Shown here one piece after another: positions 48,554 through 57,399 of a DNA stretch of 64,000 nucleotides (its first letter is position 1; each line of letters begins with the position of its first letter). The notes below the pieces were generated by a model, which did no database searches, had not been told where the DNA came from, and saw only the letters and a list, made by a program, of their open reading frames with translations. Where the stretch lies: positions 4,524,001 through 4,588,000 of the forward strand of contig NZ_CP146343.1 of NCBI RefSeq assembly GCF_037055275.1, given 5' to 3'. A program made the position numbers and the translations under genes. This DNA comes from Pseudomonas sp. ML2-2023-3. Lineage in GTDB: Bacteria; Pseudomonadota; Gammaproteobacteria; Pseudomonadales; Pseudomonadaceae.

Positions 48554-48913
48554 CTAGGCAGAGGCCTGCAAGGGCTGAAAACTGAAGTAGCGCTGCAGGG
48601 ATGTAATCAATGCCGCGTATTCGGCAGGCGGCTGATACAGGACAAAGCCGGAGTCGTAATAATGAGGCGTTACATCCTCATGACACCACATGCAACGCGC
48701 CGTCAGATCAATAAACTGCGGGTATCCTTCGGTATCGGGAAGCTTGAGCCGAAACTCGAAGTTGGCGTCCACCAGCATCGGTAGCTGACTGATCAGCATC
48801 AGGCCACCCTCGGACACATTACCCAAAAAACCAATGGGCTTGTCCGTGAACCTATTGAACACTTTTAGGAAAAACGTCAGTTGATGCCGCTGGATAAGCC
48901 GCTCGATAACCAT
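48554..48913 (-). CDS. PilZ domain protein
   Basis: 119 residues, a stand-alone PilZ domain. The cyclic-di-GMP-binding RxxxR is RLIQR (residues 5-9) and NxSxxG is NVSEGG, about 25 residues later. Both are intact, so binding is expected. A beta-barrel follows (EFRLKLPDTEGYPQFIDLTA, RCMWCHEDV). Function and effector are unknown. The start at 48913 is chosen over a GTG four codons earlier. Confidence 0.88.
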   Translation of the reverse strand: MVIERLIQRHQLTFFLKVFNRFTDKPIGFLGNVSEGGLMLISQLPMLVDANFEFRLKLPDTEGYPQFIDLTARCMWCHEDVTPHYYDSGFVLYQPPAEYAALITSLQRYFSFQPLQASA

Positions 48914-49093
48914 GATCACTATCACTTTAAAAGGCCATTCAGCATGGCCGCGCTAGCGCCTCGAAACACCCTGCCCGCCTGAGGCACAGCCCCCAGGCAC
49001 TACACCTTATTGGATACGCACAAATACATGACAAGCTCAAACGAGTTGAATATTAGTCAACCGACTCCAAATGACCAGTTTAAATTTCGTACA

Positions 49094-49474
49094 TCATGGA
49101 ATGACTGCAGGTAGCGCCTGAGCCGTTGTCCCGGGCCCCGGGATGAATTTGAGAATGCGCAGGGTCTCAATCCGCGCCTTGGCCCGATAGGCGTACTCGC
49201 TCTTGGGAAATTCATTGATGATGTACTGATAGGTCTGGGCCGCATCCAGGTAAAACTTCGTACGTTCCAGACACAACCCACGGAGCATAGCTGTTTGTGG
49301 CCAGATATACGGACGACTGCGACTGTCGCGGTCAACCTCGGACAACTCAAGCATCACCGCTTCGCAGTTGCCGCGGTCATAAGCACGGTAGGCATTGTTC
49401 AAATGGTGATTCATCGACCAACGGGTACAGCCGGCCACACTGGCAACCAACACTAAAATGAGCACAATTCGCAT
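49094..49474 (-). CDS. TPR-containing lipoprotein
   Basis: 126 residues. A lipoprotein signal ends in VAGC (lipidated Cys at residue 16) after MRIVLILVLVASVAGC. The mature part contains two tetratricopeptide-like helices (HLNNAYRAYDRGNCEAVMLE, and AAQTYQYIINEFPKSEYAYR). The role is unknown; a periplasmic envelope function is likely. The ATG at 49474 follows CAGGAG, which rules out the longer frame. Convergent genes flank neither side; it is divergent from pyk. Confidence 0.85.
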   Translation of the reverse strand: MRIVLILVLVASVAGCTRWSMNHHLNNAYRAYDRGNCEAVMLELSEVDRDSRSRPYIWPQTAMLRGLCLERTKFYLDAAQTYQYIINEFPKSEYAYRAKARIETLRILKFIPGPGTTAQALPAVIP

Positions 49475-49635
49475 GGGGATCTCCTGTTCACCACAGTGTA
49501 TCGACCCCACGGTCAAATTCTTCAGGCAACAGATCCGATGCACCACAACTTAAGCAGAAAGTAGTGCAGAGGAACAATGACTACAGCTAAAGACCATAGT
49601 AGCCTTTGGCAGCGCTTGAACTCAGGAGTCTTTGC

Positions 49636-51087
49636 ATGTCTGTTCGTCGAACCAAAATTGTTGCCACACTTGGCCCTGCCAGCAATTCACCAGAAATGCT
49701 GGAGCAGCTGATCCTCGCTGGCCTGGACGTTGCCCGTCTGAACTTCTCCCACGGCACTCCCGATGAGCACAAGGCTCGCGCCAAGCTGGTCCGTGAGATC
49801 GCGGCCAAGCATGGTCGTTTCGTCGCCCTGCTGGGTGACCTGCAAGGCCCGAAAATCCGTATCGCCAAATTCGCCAACAAAAAGATCGAGCTGAAGATCG
49901 GTGACAAGTTCACCTTCTCCACCAGCCATCCGTTGACCGAAGGCAACCAGCAAGTGGTCGGTATCGACTACCCCGACCTGGTTAAAGACTGCGGCGTGGG
50001 CGACGAGCTGCTGCTCGACGACGGCCGTGTCGTCATGCGTGTAGACACTGCCACCGACGACGCCCTGCACTGCTCCGTGCTGATCGGCGGCCCGCTGTCC
50101 GACCATAAAGGCATCAACCGTCGCGGCGGCGGTCTGACCGCTCCAGCCCTGACTGAAAAAGACAAGGCTGACATCAAGCTGGCTGCCGAAATGGAAGTCG
50201 ACTACCTGGCCGTATCCTTCCCTCGGGACGCTGCGGACATGGAATACGCCCGTCAACTGCGTGACGAGGCTGGCGGTACTGCCTGGCTGGTCGCGAAGAT
50301 TGAACGCGCTGAAGCCGTGGCTGACGACGAAACCCTCGACGGCCTGATCAAGGCCAGCGACGCGGTAATGGTTGCCCGTGGCGACCTGGGCGTTGAAATC
50401 GGTGATGCAGAGCTGGTGGGCATCCAGAAGAAAATCATTCTGCACGCACGTCGCCACAATAAAGCGGTGATCGTAGCGACCCAGATGATGGAGTCGATGA
50501 TCCAGAACCCGATGCCAACTCGCGCCGAAGTGTCCGACGTTGCCAACGCTGTTCTCGACTACACCGACGCCGTAATGCTCTCGGCCGAAAGTGCTGCCGG
50601 TGCCTATCCACTGGAAGCCGTACAAGCTATGGCACGTATTTGCGTCGGCGCTGAAAAGCATCCGACCAGCAAGACCTCCAGCCACCGCATCGGTAAAACC
50701 TTCGAAAGCTGCGATCAAAGCATTGCACTGGCGGCCATGTACACCGCCAACCACTTCCCGGGTGTCAAAGCGATCATCGCCCTGACCGAAAGCGGGTACA
50801 CGCCGTTGATCATGTCGCGCATCCGTTCTTCGGTGCCGATCTACGCGTTCTCCCCGCACCGTGAAACCCAGGCCCGCGCCGCGATGTTCCGTGGTGTGTA
50901 CACCGTACCGTTCGACCCGGCTTCGCTGCCGCCAGAACAGGTCAGCCAGGCTGCCATCGACGAGCTGCTCAAGCTGGGCGCTGTTAAAAATGGCGACTGG
51001 GTCATCCTGACCAAGGGCGACAGCTACCACACCATCGGTGGCACCAACGGCATGAAGATTCTGCATGTCGGCGACAAAATGGTTTAA
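49636..51087 (+). CDS. pyk: Pyruvate kinase
   Basis: 483 residues, PykA-like type II. It makes ATP and pyruvate from phosphoenolpyruvate and ADP. MSVRRTKIVATLGPASNSPE is the start, RLNFSHGTPDEHKA the N-terminal motif, and LVAKIERAEAV the active-site lysine region. MVARGDLGVEIGDAELVGIQ, MMESMIQNPMPTRAEVSDVA and SAESAAGAYPLEAVQAM follow. The C-terminal allosteric domain is complete. The ATG at 49636 has a CAGGAG site. Confidence 0.97.
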   Translation: MSVRRTKIVATLGPASNSPEMLEQLILAGLDVARLNFSHGTPDEHKARAKLVREIAAKHGRFVALLGDLQGPKIRIAKFANKKIELKIGDKFTFSTSHPLTEGNQQVVGIDYPDLVKDCGVGDELLLDDGRVVMRVDTATDDALHCSVLIGGPLSDHKGINRRGGGLTAPALTEKDKADIKLAAEMEVDYLAVSFPRDAADMEYARQLRDEAGGTAWLVAKIERAEAVADDETLDGLIKASDAVMVARGDLGVEIGDAELVGIQKKIILHARRHNKAVIVATQMMESMIQNPMPTRAEVSDVANAVLDYTDAVMLSAESAAGAYPLEAVQAMARICVGAEKHPTSKTSSHRIGKTFESCDQSIALAAMYTANHFPGVKAIIALTESGYTPLIMSRIRSSVPIYAFSPHRETQARAAMFRGVYTVPFDPASLPPEQVSQAAIDELLKLGAVKNGDWVILTKGDSYHTIGGTNGMKILHVGDKMV

Positions 51088-51107
51088 GCCCTACAAGGCT
51101 CTAGCCC

Positions 51108-51143
51108 AAAGCCCCGCCTGAGTGATCAGGCGGGGCTTTTTTA
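51108..51143. terminator. Bidirectional terminator after pyk
   Basis: AAAGCCCCGCCTG and CAGGCGGGGCTTT form a 13-bp stem with an AGTGAT loop, followed by TTTTA on the plus strand. It lies between convergent pyk and the flavin-reductase gene. Confidence 0.95.
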
Positions 51144-51155
51144 TGGCTGCCAGAC

Positions 51156-52094
51156 TTAGCTGCGCGTCAAGAAAGCATCCGCCAGCAGTTGATTACGAGG
51201 CAGTCCGGCCAGAAACAGACGCTTGGCAAACCCATCGACACTGTCGGGATGCCCACAGACCAGCGCGTGGGTCTGGCGCGAGACAATGCGCATCTCAAGC
51301 AAGTACTCCGGCAACTGATGACGCTCCAGGTGCTCGACTACAAGGTTGGGGCAAGTGCCCGCCAAGGCGGACAATGAGTCCTTGAGGTAATACTCGCTTT
51401 CATCACGCGCCACATGCACCAGCAAAATCGGCCCTTGATGGTCCTGACGCAACGCCTCGCGCAACACGCCATACAGCGGCCCCAAACCGGTACCCGACGC
51501 CAGTAGCCAGAGCGGCTGCTCCTGCCAGTCCGGGTCGTAACGCAGCGCGCCACCGCGCAACTCACCCAGCCGCACACCCTCCCCGACCTTGAAATGACGG
51601 GCAGCGCTGGCGAACTCACCGGGGTGAGCGCAATCGAGGTGAAACTCCAGAAAGCGGTCTTCTTCGGGCAGACTGGCCAGCGAGTAAGGACGAGCGATAC
51701 CACTGGCGGTCCACAGCACCACATGCTGGCCTGCGCGATAACGCAAAGGGCGCTGCGGCAAAAGACGCAGACGCAATACCGTCGGGCTCAGCCAGTCGAG
51801 CGCCGCCACCTCGGCAGGCAAGCCGTCGCGCACGGGATCAAACGCTTCAACCTCCAGATCTTCGACCACCTGGCACTGACACGCCAGGCGCCAGCCCTGC
51901 TCACGTTGCGCCCGGACCAAAGCGTCGGGCTTGAGATCCACAGGCTCACCCCTCACGCAACGCACCAGACACGCATGGCAACTGCCCGCCCGGCAGCTGT
52001 AGGGCACAGCCACACCGGCCTGATTCAAGGCGTCGAGCAGATTGGTGCCATCGGCAACCGACCAATGCCGGTCGGCAACGTGTAATTCGGGCAC
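51156..52094 (-). CDS. 2Fe-2S ferredoxin-FAD-NAD(P)H reductase
   Basis: 312 residues. An N-terminal plant-type ferredoxin domain has C34, C39, C42 (CRAGSCHAC) and C72 for the 2Fe-2S cluster. An FAD-binding domain with the RPYSLAS motif and an NAD(P)-binding domain with LASGTGLGPLYGVLREAL follow. The tail VCGHPDSVDGF is the conserved CG(x)P region. It is like CDP-6-deoxyglucoseen reductase and phenol-hydroxylase reductases, an electron-transfer enzyme with an unknown acceptor. No oxygenase subunit is adjacent. Confidence 0.88.
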   Translation of the reverse strand: MPELHVADRHWSVADGTNLLDALNQAGVAVPYSCRAGSCHACLVRCVRGEPVDLKPDALVRAQREQGWRLACQCQVVEDLEVEAFDPVRDGLPAEVAALDWLSPTVLRLRLLPQRPLRYRAGQHVVLWTASGIARPYSLASLPEEDRFLEFHLDCAHPGEFASAARHFKVGEGVRLGELRGGALRYDPDWQEQPLWLLASGTGLGPLYGVLREALRQDHQGPILLVHVARDESEYYLKDSLSALAGTCPNLVVEHLERHQLPEYLLEMRIVSRQTHALVCGHPDSVDGFAKRLFLAGLPRNQLLADAFLTRS

Positions 52095-52116
52095 TCAGGC
52101 CTCCGCAGGATAATTC

Positions 52117-52203
52117 TGTGGGAGCGGGCTTGCTCGCGATTGCATCACCGCGGTGTACCAGGTTCACCGTGCAGCCTGCATCGCGAGCAAGCCCGCTCCC
52201 ACA
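52117..52203. repeat. REPIN, GGGAGCGGGCTTGCTCGC family
   Basis: Arms TGTGGGAGCGGGCTTGCTCG (from 52117) and CGAGCAAGCCCGCTCCCACA (to 52203) are inverted and nearly identical over 24 bp, with a spacer of about 39 bp. This is the common REP doublet of pseudomonads. It lies between divergent genes. Confidence 0.95.
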
Positions 52204-52427
52204 TGGGGTATGGGTTGATTGATAGATCTTTATCGCAGCCTTCGCCAGCGGCTACAAGTTTTGCCCGTGCGGGTGTATCAAGGAGTGTACCGGGTTATAC
52301 TGCCGCGCCGTTTTTGTACCGGTCATGCGTGCCCGGTATGCCTAGCAAAGATGTTTTCGACAGACCGATACACCAAGGTCGCAAACACCTTAATTGAATG
52401 TTCCCGTCTTATAGAGGAGCGCGACCC

Positions 52428-53951
52428 ATGACCGTGATCAAGCAAGACGACCTGATTCAGAGCGTTGCTGACGCCCTGCAATTCATTTCCTACTACCACC
52501 CCGTGGACTTCATCCAGGCGATGCACGAGGCCTACCTGCGCGAAGAATCGCCAGCGGCCCGTGACTCGATGGCGCAAATCCTGATCAACTCGCGCATGTG
52601 TGCCACTGGCCACCGCCCGATTTGCCAGGACACCGGCATCGTCACCGTTTTCGTGCGCGTAGGCATGGATGTACGCTGGACCGGCGCCACCATGGGCCTG
52701 GACGACATGATCAACGAAGGCGTGCGTCGCGCTTATAACTTGCCGGAAAACGTCCTGCGCGCTTCGATCCTGGCCGACCCGGCAGGCGCCCGTCGCAACA
52801 CCAAGGACAACACCCCTGCGGTCATCCACTACTCCATCGTTCCGGGTAACACCGTGGAAGTGGACGTAGCGGCCAAGGGCGGCGGTTCCGAGAACAAGTC
52901 GAAAATGGCCATGCTCAACCCGTCCGACTCGATCGTTGACTGGGTGCTCAAGACTGTTCCGACCATGGGCGCGGGCTGGTGCCCACCGGGCATGCTCGGC
53001 ATCGGCATCGGCGGCACCGCTGAAAAAGCGGCCGTGATGGCCAAGGAAGTGTTGATGGAGTCCATCGACATTCACGACCTGATCAAGCGTGGCCCGTCCA
53101 GCCGTATCGAAGAGATGCGCATCGAGCTGTTCGAGAAGGTCAACCAACTGGGTATCGGCGCCCAGGGCCTGGGCGGCCTGACCACTGTTCTTGACGTGAA
53201 AATCATGGACTACCCGACCCACGCAGCGTCCCTGCCGGTGTGCATGATCCCGAACTGCGCGGCCACCCGTCACGCCCACTTCGTACTGGACGGCTCCGGC
53301 CCTGCAGCACTCGAAGCGCCACCGCTGGACGCCTACCCGGAAATCGTTTGGGAAGCAGGCCCGTCGGCCCGCCGTGTCAACCTCGACACCCTGACCCCGG
53401 AAGACGTGCAGAGCTGGAAGCCGGGCGAAACCGTCCTGCTGAACGGCAAAATGCTGACCGGTCGTGACGCTGCGCACAAGCGCATGGTTGAAATGCTGAA
53501 CAAGGGTGAAACCTTGCCGGTAGACCTCAAGGGTCGCTTCATCTACTACGTGGGCCCGGTTGATCCGGTGCGCGACGAAGTGGTTGGCCCTGCCGGTCCG
53601 ACCACCGCCACGCGGATGGACAAGTTCACCCGTCAGATCCTCGATCAAACCGGCCTGCTGGGCATGATCGGCAAATCCGAGCGCGGCCCTACCGCCATCG
53701 AAGCCATCAAGGAACACAAAGCCGTGTACCTGATGGCCGTCGGCGGTGCTGCGTACCTGGTAGCCCAGGCGATCAAGAAATCGCGCGTGGTGGCATTTGC
53801 CGAACTGGGTATGGAAGCGATCTACGAGTTCGACGTCAAAGACATGCCCGTCACCGTGGCAGTCGACAGCAACGGCGAGTCGGTCCACATCACCGGCCCG
53901 GCGATCTGGCAGAAAAAAATCAGCGACAGCCTGGCCGTAGAAGTGCAATAA
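52428..53951 (+). CDS. Class I (iron-sulfur) fumarate hydratase
   Basis: 507 residues. The class I fumarase interconverts fumarate and malate with an oxygen-sensitive 4Fe-4S cluster. The N-terminal alpha part has NSRMCATGHRPICQDTGIVT with two cluster cysteines. PVCMIPNCAATRHAHFVLDG carries the third, and the beta part has ATRMDKFTRQILDQTGLLGM and GKSERGPTAIEAI. The ATG at 52428 follows a GAGGAG site. A TATACT -10-like hexamer lies at 52296-52301, with no matching -35 element evident. Confidence 0.95.
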   Translation: MTVIKQDDLIQSVADALQFISYYHPVDFIQAMHEAYLREESPAARDSMAQILINSRMCATGHRPICQDTGIVTVFVRVGMDVRWTGATMGLDDMINEGVRRAYNLPENVLRASILADPAGARRNTKDNTPAVIHYSIVPGNTVEVDVAAKGGGSENKSKMAMLNPSDSIVDWVLKTVPTMGAGWCPPGMLGIGIGGTAEKAAVMAKEVLMESIDIHDLIKRGPSSRIEEMRIELFEKVNQLGIGAQGLGGLTTVLDVKIMDYPTHAASLPVCMIPNCAATRHAHFVLDGSGPAALEAPPLDAYPEIVWEAGPSARRVNLDTLTPEDVQSWKPGETVLLNGKMLTGRDAAHKRMVEMLNKGETLPVDLKGRFIYYVGPVDPVRDEVVGPAGPTTATRMDKFTRQILDQTGLLGMIGKSERGPTAIEAIKEHKAVYLMAVGGAAYLVAQAIKKSRVVAFAELGMEAIYEFDVKDMPVTVAVDSNGESVHITGPAIWQKKISDSLAVEVQ

Positions 53952-53971
53952 GCGCTTTTAAAGCCAGACAT

Positions 53972-54007
53972 AAAAACGGCCGGGTTAATAACCCGGCCGT
54001 TTTTTTA
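53972..54007. terminator. Bidirectional terminator after fumarase
   Basis: AAAAACGGCCGGGTT and AACCCGGCCGTTTTT form a near-perfect stem with an AATA loop. A and T runs flank both sides. It lies between convergent fumarase and alcohol dehydrogenase genes. Confidence 0.95.
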
Positions 54008-54026
54008 TGCCCTCAAACCAGCCCGC

Positions 54027-55175
54027 TTAAAACGCGTTACGGAAGATTTCCTCAATCTGCCCCTGATCTGCCTTGCGCGGATTGGTCAAACCACACGCAT
54101 CTTTCAGGGCATTGGTGGCCAGGATCGGGATGTCATCCAGCTTGGCCCCCAGATCACGCAGCCCCGCCGGAATCTCGACGTCCCTGGCCAGCGTACGAAT
54201 CGCCGCAATGGCCGCCTGGGCGCCCTCTTCCGGGCTCAGGCCGCGCACATCGGCACCCAGCGCATGGGCCACGTCGGTCAAACGAGCCGCGCACACACTG
54301 GCGTTAAAGGTTTGCACATGGGGCAGCAATACTGCGTTGCACACACCATGGGGCAAGTCATAGAACCCGCCCAACTGGTGGGCCATCGCATGCACAAAGC
54401 CCAGGGATGCGTTGTTAAAGGCCATACCGGCCATGAACTGCGCGTAAGCCATGTTTTCGCGCGCCGTCAGGTCCTTGCCGTCATTCACCGCCTGGCGCAG
54501 GTTCTGACTGATCAGCTCCATTGCCTTGATCGCGCAGGCATCGGTAATCGGGTTGGCTGCGGTCGACACATAAGCCTCAATGGCATGGGTCAGCGCATCC
54601 ATGCCCGTGGCTGCCGTCAGGCCTTTAGGCATCGCGACCATCAACTCAGGGTCGTTGACCGACAGCAGCGGCGTGACGTTGCGGTCGACAATGGCCATTT
54701 TTACGTGGCGCTCTTCGTCTGTGATGATGCAAAAACGCGTCATTTCACTGGCCGTACCAGCCGTGGTGTTGATCGAAACCAGCGGCATTTGCGGCTTGGC
54801 CGAGCGATCGACACCTTCGTAATCACGGATATGCCCGCCATTGGTCGCGCACAGCGCAATGCCCTTGGCGCAGTCATGGGGCGAACCGCCGCCCAGCGAC
54901 ACGATAAAGTCGCAGTGCTGCGCCTTGAGCACCAGCAGTCCCGCCTCTACGTTGGCAATGCTCGGGTTAGGTTTGGCACCGTCAAAAATCACCGAATCAA
55001 TGTCTTGCAGCGCGAGCTTTTCAGCGATCAAGGTCGCAACCCCCGCCTTGGCCAGCCCCGCGTCGGTCACAATCAATGCCTTGCGAAAGCCATAGTTGCG
55101 GATCGCAGTCATGGCCTCGTCCAGACAACCATTACCCATGATGTTGACGGCGGGAATAAAGAAAGTACTGGTCAT
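54027..55175 (-). CDS. Iron-containing alcohol dehydrogenase (group III)
   Basis: 382 residues, full length. The NAD-binding loop is [17 protein letters not shown]. The metal site uses Asp and three His residues: [34 protein letters not shown] and NAVLLPHV. It oxidises short alcohols or reduces aldehydes, resembling YiaY, AdhB and lactaldehyde reductase. The exact substrate is unknown. The ATG at 55175 has GAGGAC nearby. Divergent from the DUF4917 gene. Confidence 0.93.
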   Translation of the reverse strand: MTSTFFIPAVNIMGNGCLDEAMTAIRNYGFRKALIVTDAGLAKAGVATLIAEKLALQDIDSVIFDGAKPNPSIANVEAGLLVLKAQHCDFIVSLGGGSPHDCAKGIALCATNGGHIRDYEGVDRSAKPQMPLVSINTTAGTASEMTRFCIITDEERHVKMAIVDRNVTPLLSVNDPELMVAMPKGLTAATGMDALTHAIEAYVSTAANPITDACAIKAMELISQNLRQAVNDGKDLTARENMAYAQFMAGMAFNNASLGFVHAMAHQLGGFYDLPHGVCNAVLLPHVQTFNASVCAARLTDVAHALGADVRGLSPEEGAQAAIAAIRTLARDVEIPAGLRDLGAKLDDIPILATNALKDACGLTNPRKADQGQIEEIFRNAF

Positions 55176-55313
55176 GTCGAGTCCTCTTGACGGGTCATTG
55201 GCTAAATCGGTTCTTTACAGCTTCGCCCAATCACAATGCAGCAATGTTGATCTGGCTCAACACTTGAGCGTGATAAAGTCCGCTACCGCCCACGCCTTGA
55301 GACGATATTTGCG

Positions 55314-56339
55314 ATGACACCCTTCCAGGAATTTGATGCCGAACTAGAAGACTGGAACCAGTTACGCACCAGCACGCCGTGCAGCGGTCTGCTGATCGGT
55401 AACGGCGCGAGCATGGCCGTGTGGCATGACTTCTATTACGACTCACTGTTTGATAAAGCCAAGAGCGTAGCCGAAAAACCGCTGAGCCAGACCGAACTCA
55501 GCGTGTTCGAAGCCCTTGGCACCCGCAATTTCGAACATGTACTGAGCGCCCTCAAGACCGCGAGCAAGGTCAACAAGGCACTGGCCATCAACTCGGCCTC
55601 ACCGCGCAAACGCTATTACGCCATCAAGGAAGCCCTGATCAACTGCACTCAGGACATCCACATCCCCTGGCGCCTGATGCAGCCCGACACCCTGGCTTGC
55701 TGGCACGAGGAACTGGCGCGCTATGCCACCGTGTATTGTTCCAACTACGACCTGCTGGCGCCCTGGGCTGTCATGCAGGCACCCAAGCAGTTCAATGACC
55801 TGTTCAATGCATCCGGTTCGACCTTTGAATTGAGTGCGAGCGCCGCCAAGGGCAAAACCACCCGCATGCTCTACCTGCACGGAGCGTTGCACCTGGTCAG
55901 GAATCAGGAAGGCAAGGCCCGGAAAATCACGGCCAGCGAGCCCACCTTGTTGAGCAACTTCGCCATTAACCACTCGATCAGCGCACTGGACGATGTACCG
56001 TTATTTGTCAGCGAAACCAGCAGTGACGACAAGCGCAAATCCATTCGCCAGTCCGATTACCTGTCTTTTTGCCATGAGCAGCTAATGGCTCATAAAGACG
56101 CGCTGTGCATTTTTGGCCATAGCTTGAGCGAGCAGGACCAACACCTGATCGACGCCTTGCGCCTGGCGCCGCTCAAAACCCTGTGCATCGCCATCTACCC
56201 GCGCAGCGAGGCGTTTATCCGTTTCCAGAAAAACCATTACACCGCGCTGTTTGCCGAAAAGAAACTGGCACTTCGCTTCTTCAATTCAAAGACTCACCCG
56301 CTGGGCCTCAGCCGACACTCCGTGCCGGTAGAGGCTTGA
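55314..56339 (+). CDS. DUF4917 family protein, SIR2-like fold suspected
   Basis: 341 residues. I identify the DUF4917 type by SGLLIGNGASMAVW near the N-terminus, TRMLYLHGALHLV in the middle and DALCIFGHSLSEQDQHLIDA near the C-terminus. The GxGAS loop, Asn-Tyr-Asp motif (YCSNYDLLAPWA) and HG motif are arranged as in SIR2-like NAD-binding proteins. No signal peptide or membrane segment is seen. Function is unknown; SIR2-like proteins are often defence NADases but there is no partner gene here. The ATG at 55314 follows the palindromic-free gap after the adh gene. Confidence 0.7.
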   Translation: MTPFQEFDAELEDWNQLRTSTPCSGLLIGNGASMAVWHDFYYDSLFDKAKSVAEKPLSQTELSVFEALGTRNFEHVLSALKTASKVNKALAINSASPRKRYYAIKEALINCTQDIHIPWRLMQPDTLACWHEELARYATVYCSNYDLLAPWAVMQAPKQFNDLFNASGSTFELSASAAKGKTTRMLYLHGALHLVRNQEGKARKITASEPTLLSNFAINHSISALDDVPLFVSETSSDDKRKSIRQSDYLSFCHEQLMAHKDALCIFGHSLSEQDQHLIDALRLAPLKTLCIAIYPRSEAFIRFQKNHYTALFAEKKLALRFFNSKTHPLGLSRHSVPVEA

Positions 56340-56354
56340 CCCACACCACGTCCC

Positions 56355-56687
56355 TCAGAGCTTCTCTTTGATCACCGTCGTCGGGCCGTTGTGTTTGACA
56401 CTGGCAATGCCTTTGTCCCGCGCGGCCTCTGAGCTGTACAACTCACTGGTACCAATGACCTGGTGATTGGCCGCCTTCAGATTGAAGTAGGGCTTGCCAT
56501 CCTTGGCCGCTTTTTTCTCGTAGCGCTCATCCAGCGGGCTGTTGGCCTGAACCGAGGCAATCCCGGCCTTGGCCGCCGCGAGCGTGGTGTACTGCTCACT
56601 GACCAATATCGTTTCGGCATTCGCCGCTTTCAATACAAAACGAAACTGCCCGCTGCTGGTCTTGCTCAATTCGTACCAACCCGACAT
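56355..56687 (-). CDS. yegP: YegP family protein (two DUF1508 repeats)
   Basis: 110 residues containing two tandem YegP/DUF1508 repeats. Repeat 1 is GQFRFVLKAANAETILVSEQ, then AAKAGIASVQANS. Repeat 2 is GKPYFNLKAANHQVIGTSEL, then ARDKGIASVKHNG. Each repeat is a small beta-beta-beta-alpha unit. The biological role is not established. Convergent with DUF4917, with only 15 bp between stops. Confidence 0.92.
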   Translation of the reverse strand: MSGWYELSKTSSGQFRFVLKAANAETILVSEQYTTLAAAKAGIASVQANSPLDERYEKKAAKDGKPYFNLKAANHQVIGTSELYSSEAARDKGIASVKHNGPTTVIKEKL

Positions 56688-56802
56688 AGCCTTTCTCCTG
56701 AAAATAAGGGTGCCTGCGCTTATTCAGTAAAGACCCCACAGGCTATTTATCCATTTATCGACAGGAATGAACGGGACACGCATTTTCAACGAGACAAATA
56801 GC

Positions 56803-56821
56803 AATGGTTATCGATACCATT
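56803..56821 (+). promoter_or_regulatory. Possible Fur-type operator of the ECF sigma gene
   Basis: AATGGTTATCGATACCATT is an imperfect inverted repeat 38 bp upstream of the sigma factor ATG. With the preceding AAATAGC it partly resembles the 19-bp Fur consensus. A Fur site is expected for FecI-type sigma genes, but the match is weak. Confidence 0.3.
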
Positions 56822-56859
56822 CGCGACTTATTTGCATCGCTGTGTTCACAAGGATCTTC

Positions 56860-57399
56860 ATGTCAGGCCTTAAACCCGACCCGCCCGCGGCCGATCACTT
56901 TCGCGAGTTCTATACGCAAATTCTGCACTTTCTGCGCAAGCGCACCGACAACACCAGCGATGCAGCCGACATGACCCAGGATGTTTTCACCCAATGGCTG
57001 GGTTATCAGGACCGGGCCAAGGTCGAGCAGCCACGGGCTTTTTTATTTCAGATGGCGCGCAATCTGTTGCGCGACCACTGGCGGCGCCAGCAAGTACGAC
57101 AAGCCGTGCACGGCGAGCACGCCGAGAGTGAAGCCGAACCCTTAAGTGATGAGAGGGATGACCCGATGGCCGCGGCCCAGCGTCAGCAGCGCCTTGAGCA
57201 GCTCAAAAGCGTGCTTGCAGAACTCTCGCCCAGGCGCCGCGAAGCCCTTATGCTGCACCGTTTTGAAGGCTTGAGTCAGGCACAGATTGCCGCACGCATG
57301 GGGATTTCCGTGAGCATGGTCGAAAAGCACATTGCCCTGGCCTTACTGCACTGCAAGCAACATCTACAACGGGACAGCGGCAAGGAGCAGCCAAAATGA
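56860..57399 (+). CDS. FecI-like ECF RNA polymerase sigma factor
   Basis: 179 residues. Region 2 contains FYTQILHFLRKRTDNTSDAA DMTQDVFTQWL and PRAFLFQMARNLLRDHWRR; region 4 contains LSPRRREALMLHRFEGLSQA QIAARMGISVSMVEKHIALA. The VEKHIALALLHCKQHL ending is typical of iron-starvation sigma factors. It directs polymerase to the receptor gene when released by the FecR-type partner. ATG at 56860 follows AAGG. Its last codon overlaps the anti-sigma start by ATGA. Confidence 0.95.
   Translation: MSGLKPDPPAADHFREFYTQILHFLRKRTDNTSDAADMTQDVFTQWLGYQDRAKVEQPRAFLFQMARNLLRDHWRRQQVRQAVHGEHAESEAEPLSDERDDPMAAAQRQQRLEQLKSVLAELSPRRREALMLHRFEGLSQAQIAARMGISVSMVEKHIALALLHCKQHLQRDSGKEQPK

Noticed and set aside
52323..53948. 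541-codon open frame on the minus strand
   Set aside because: It is antisense to class I fumarase and shows no domain pattern of its own, with His- and Arg-rich composition typical of shadow frames.
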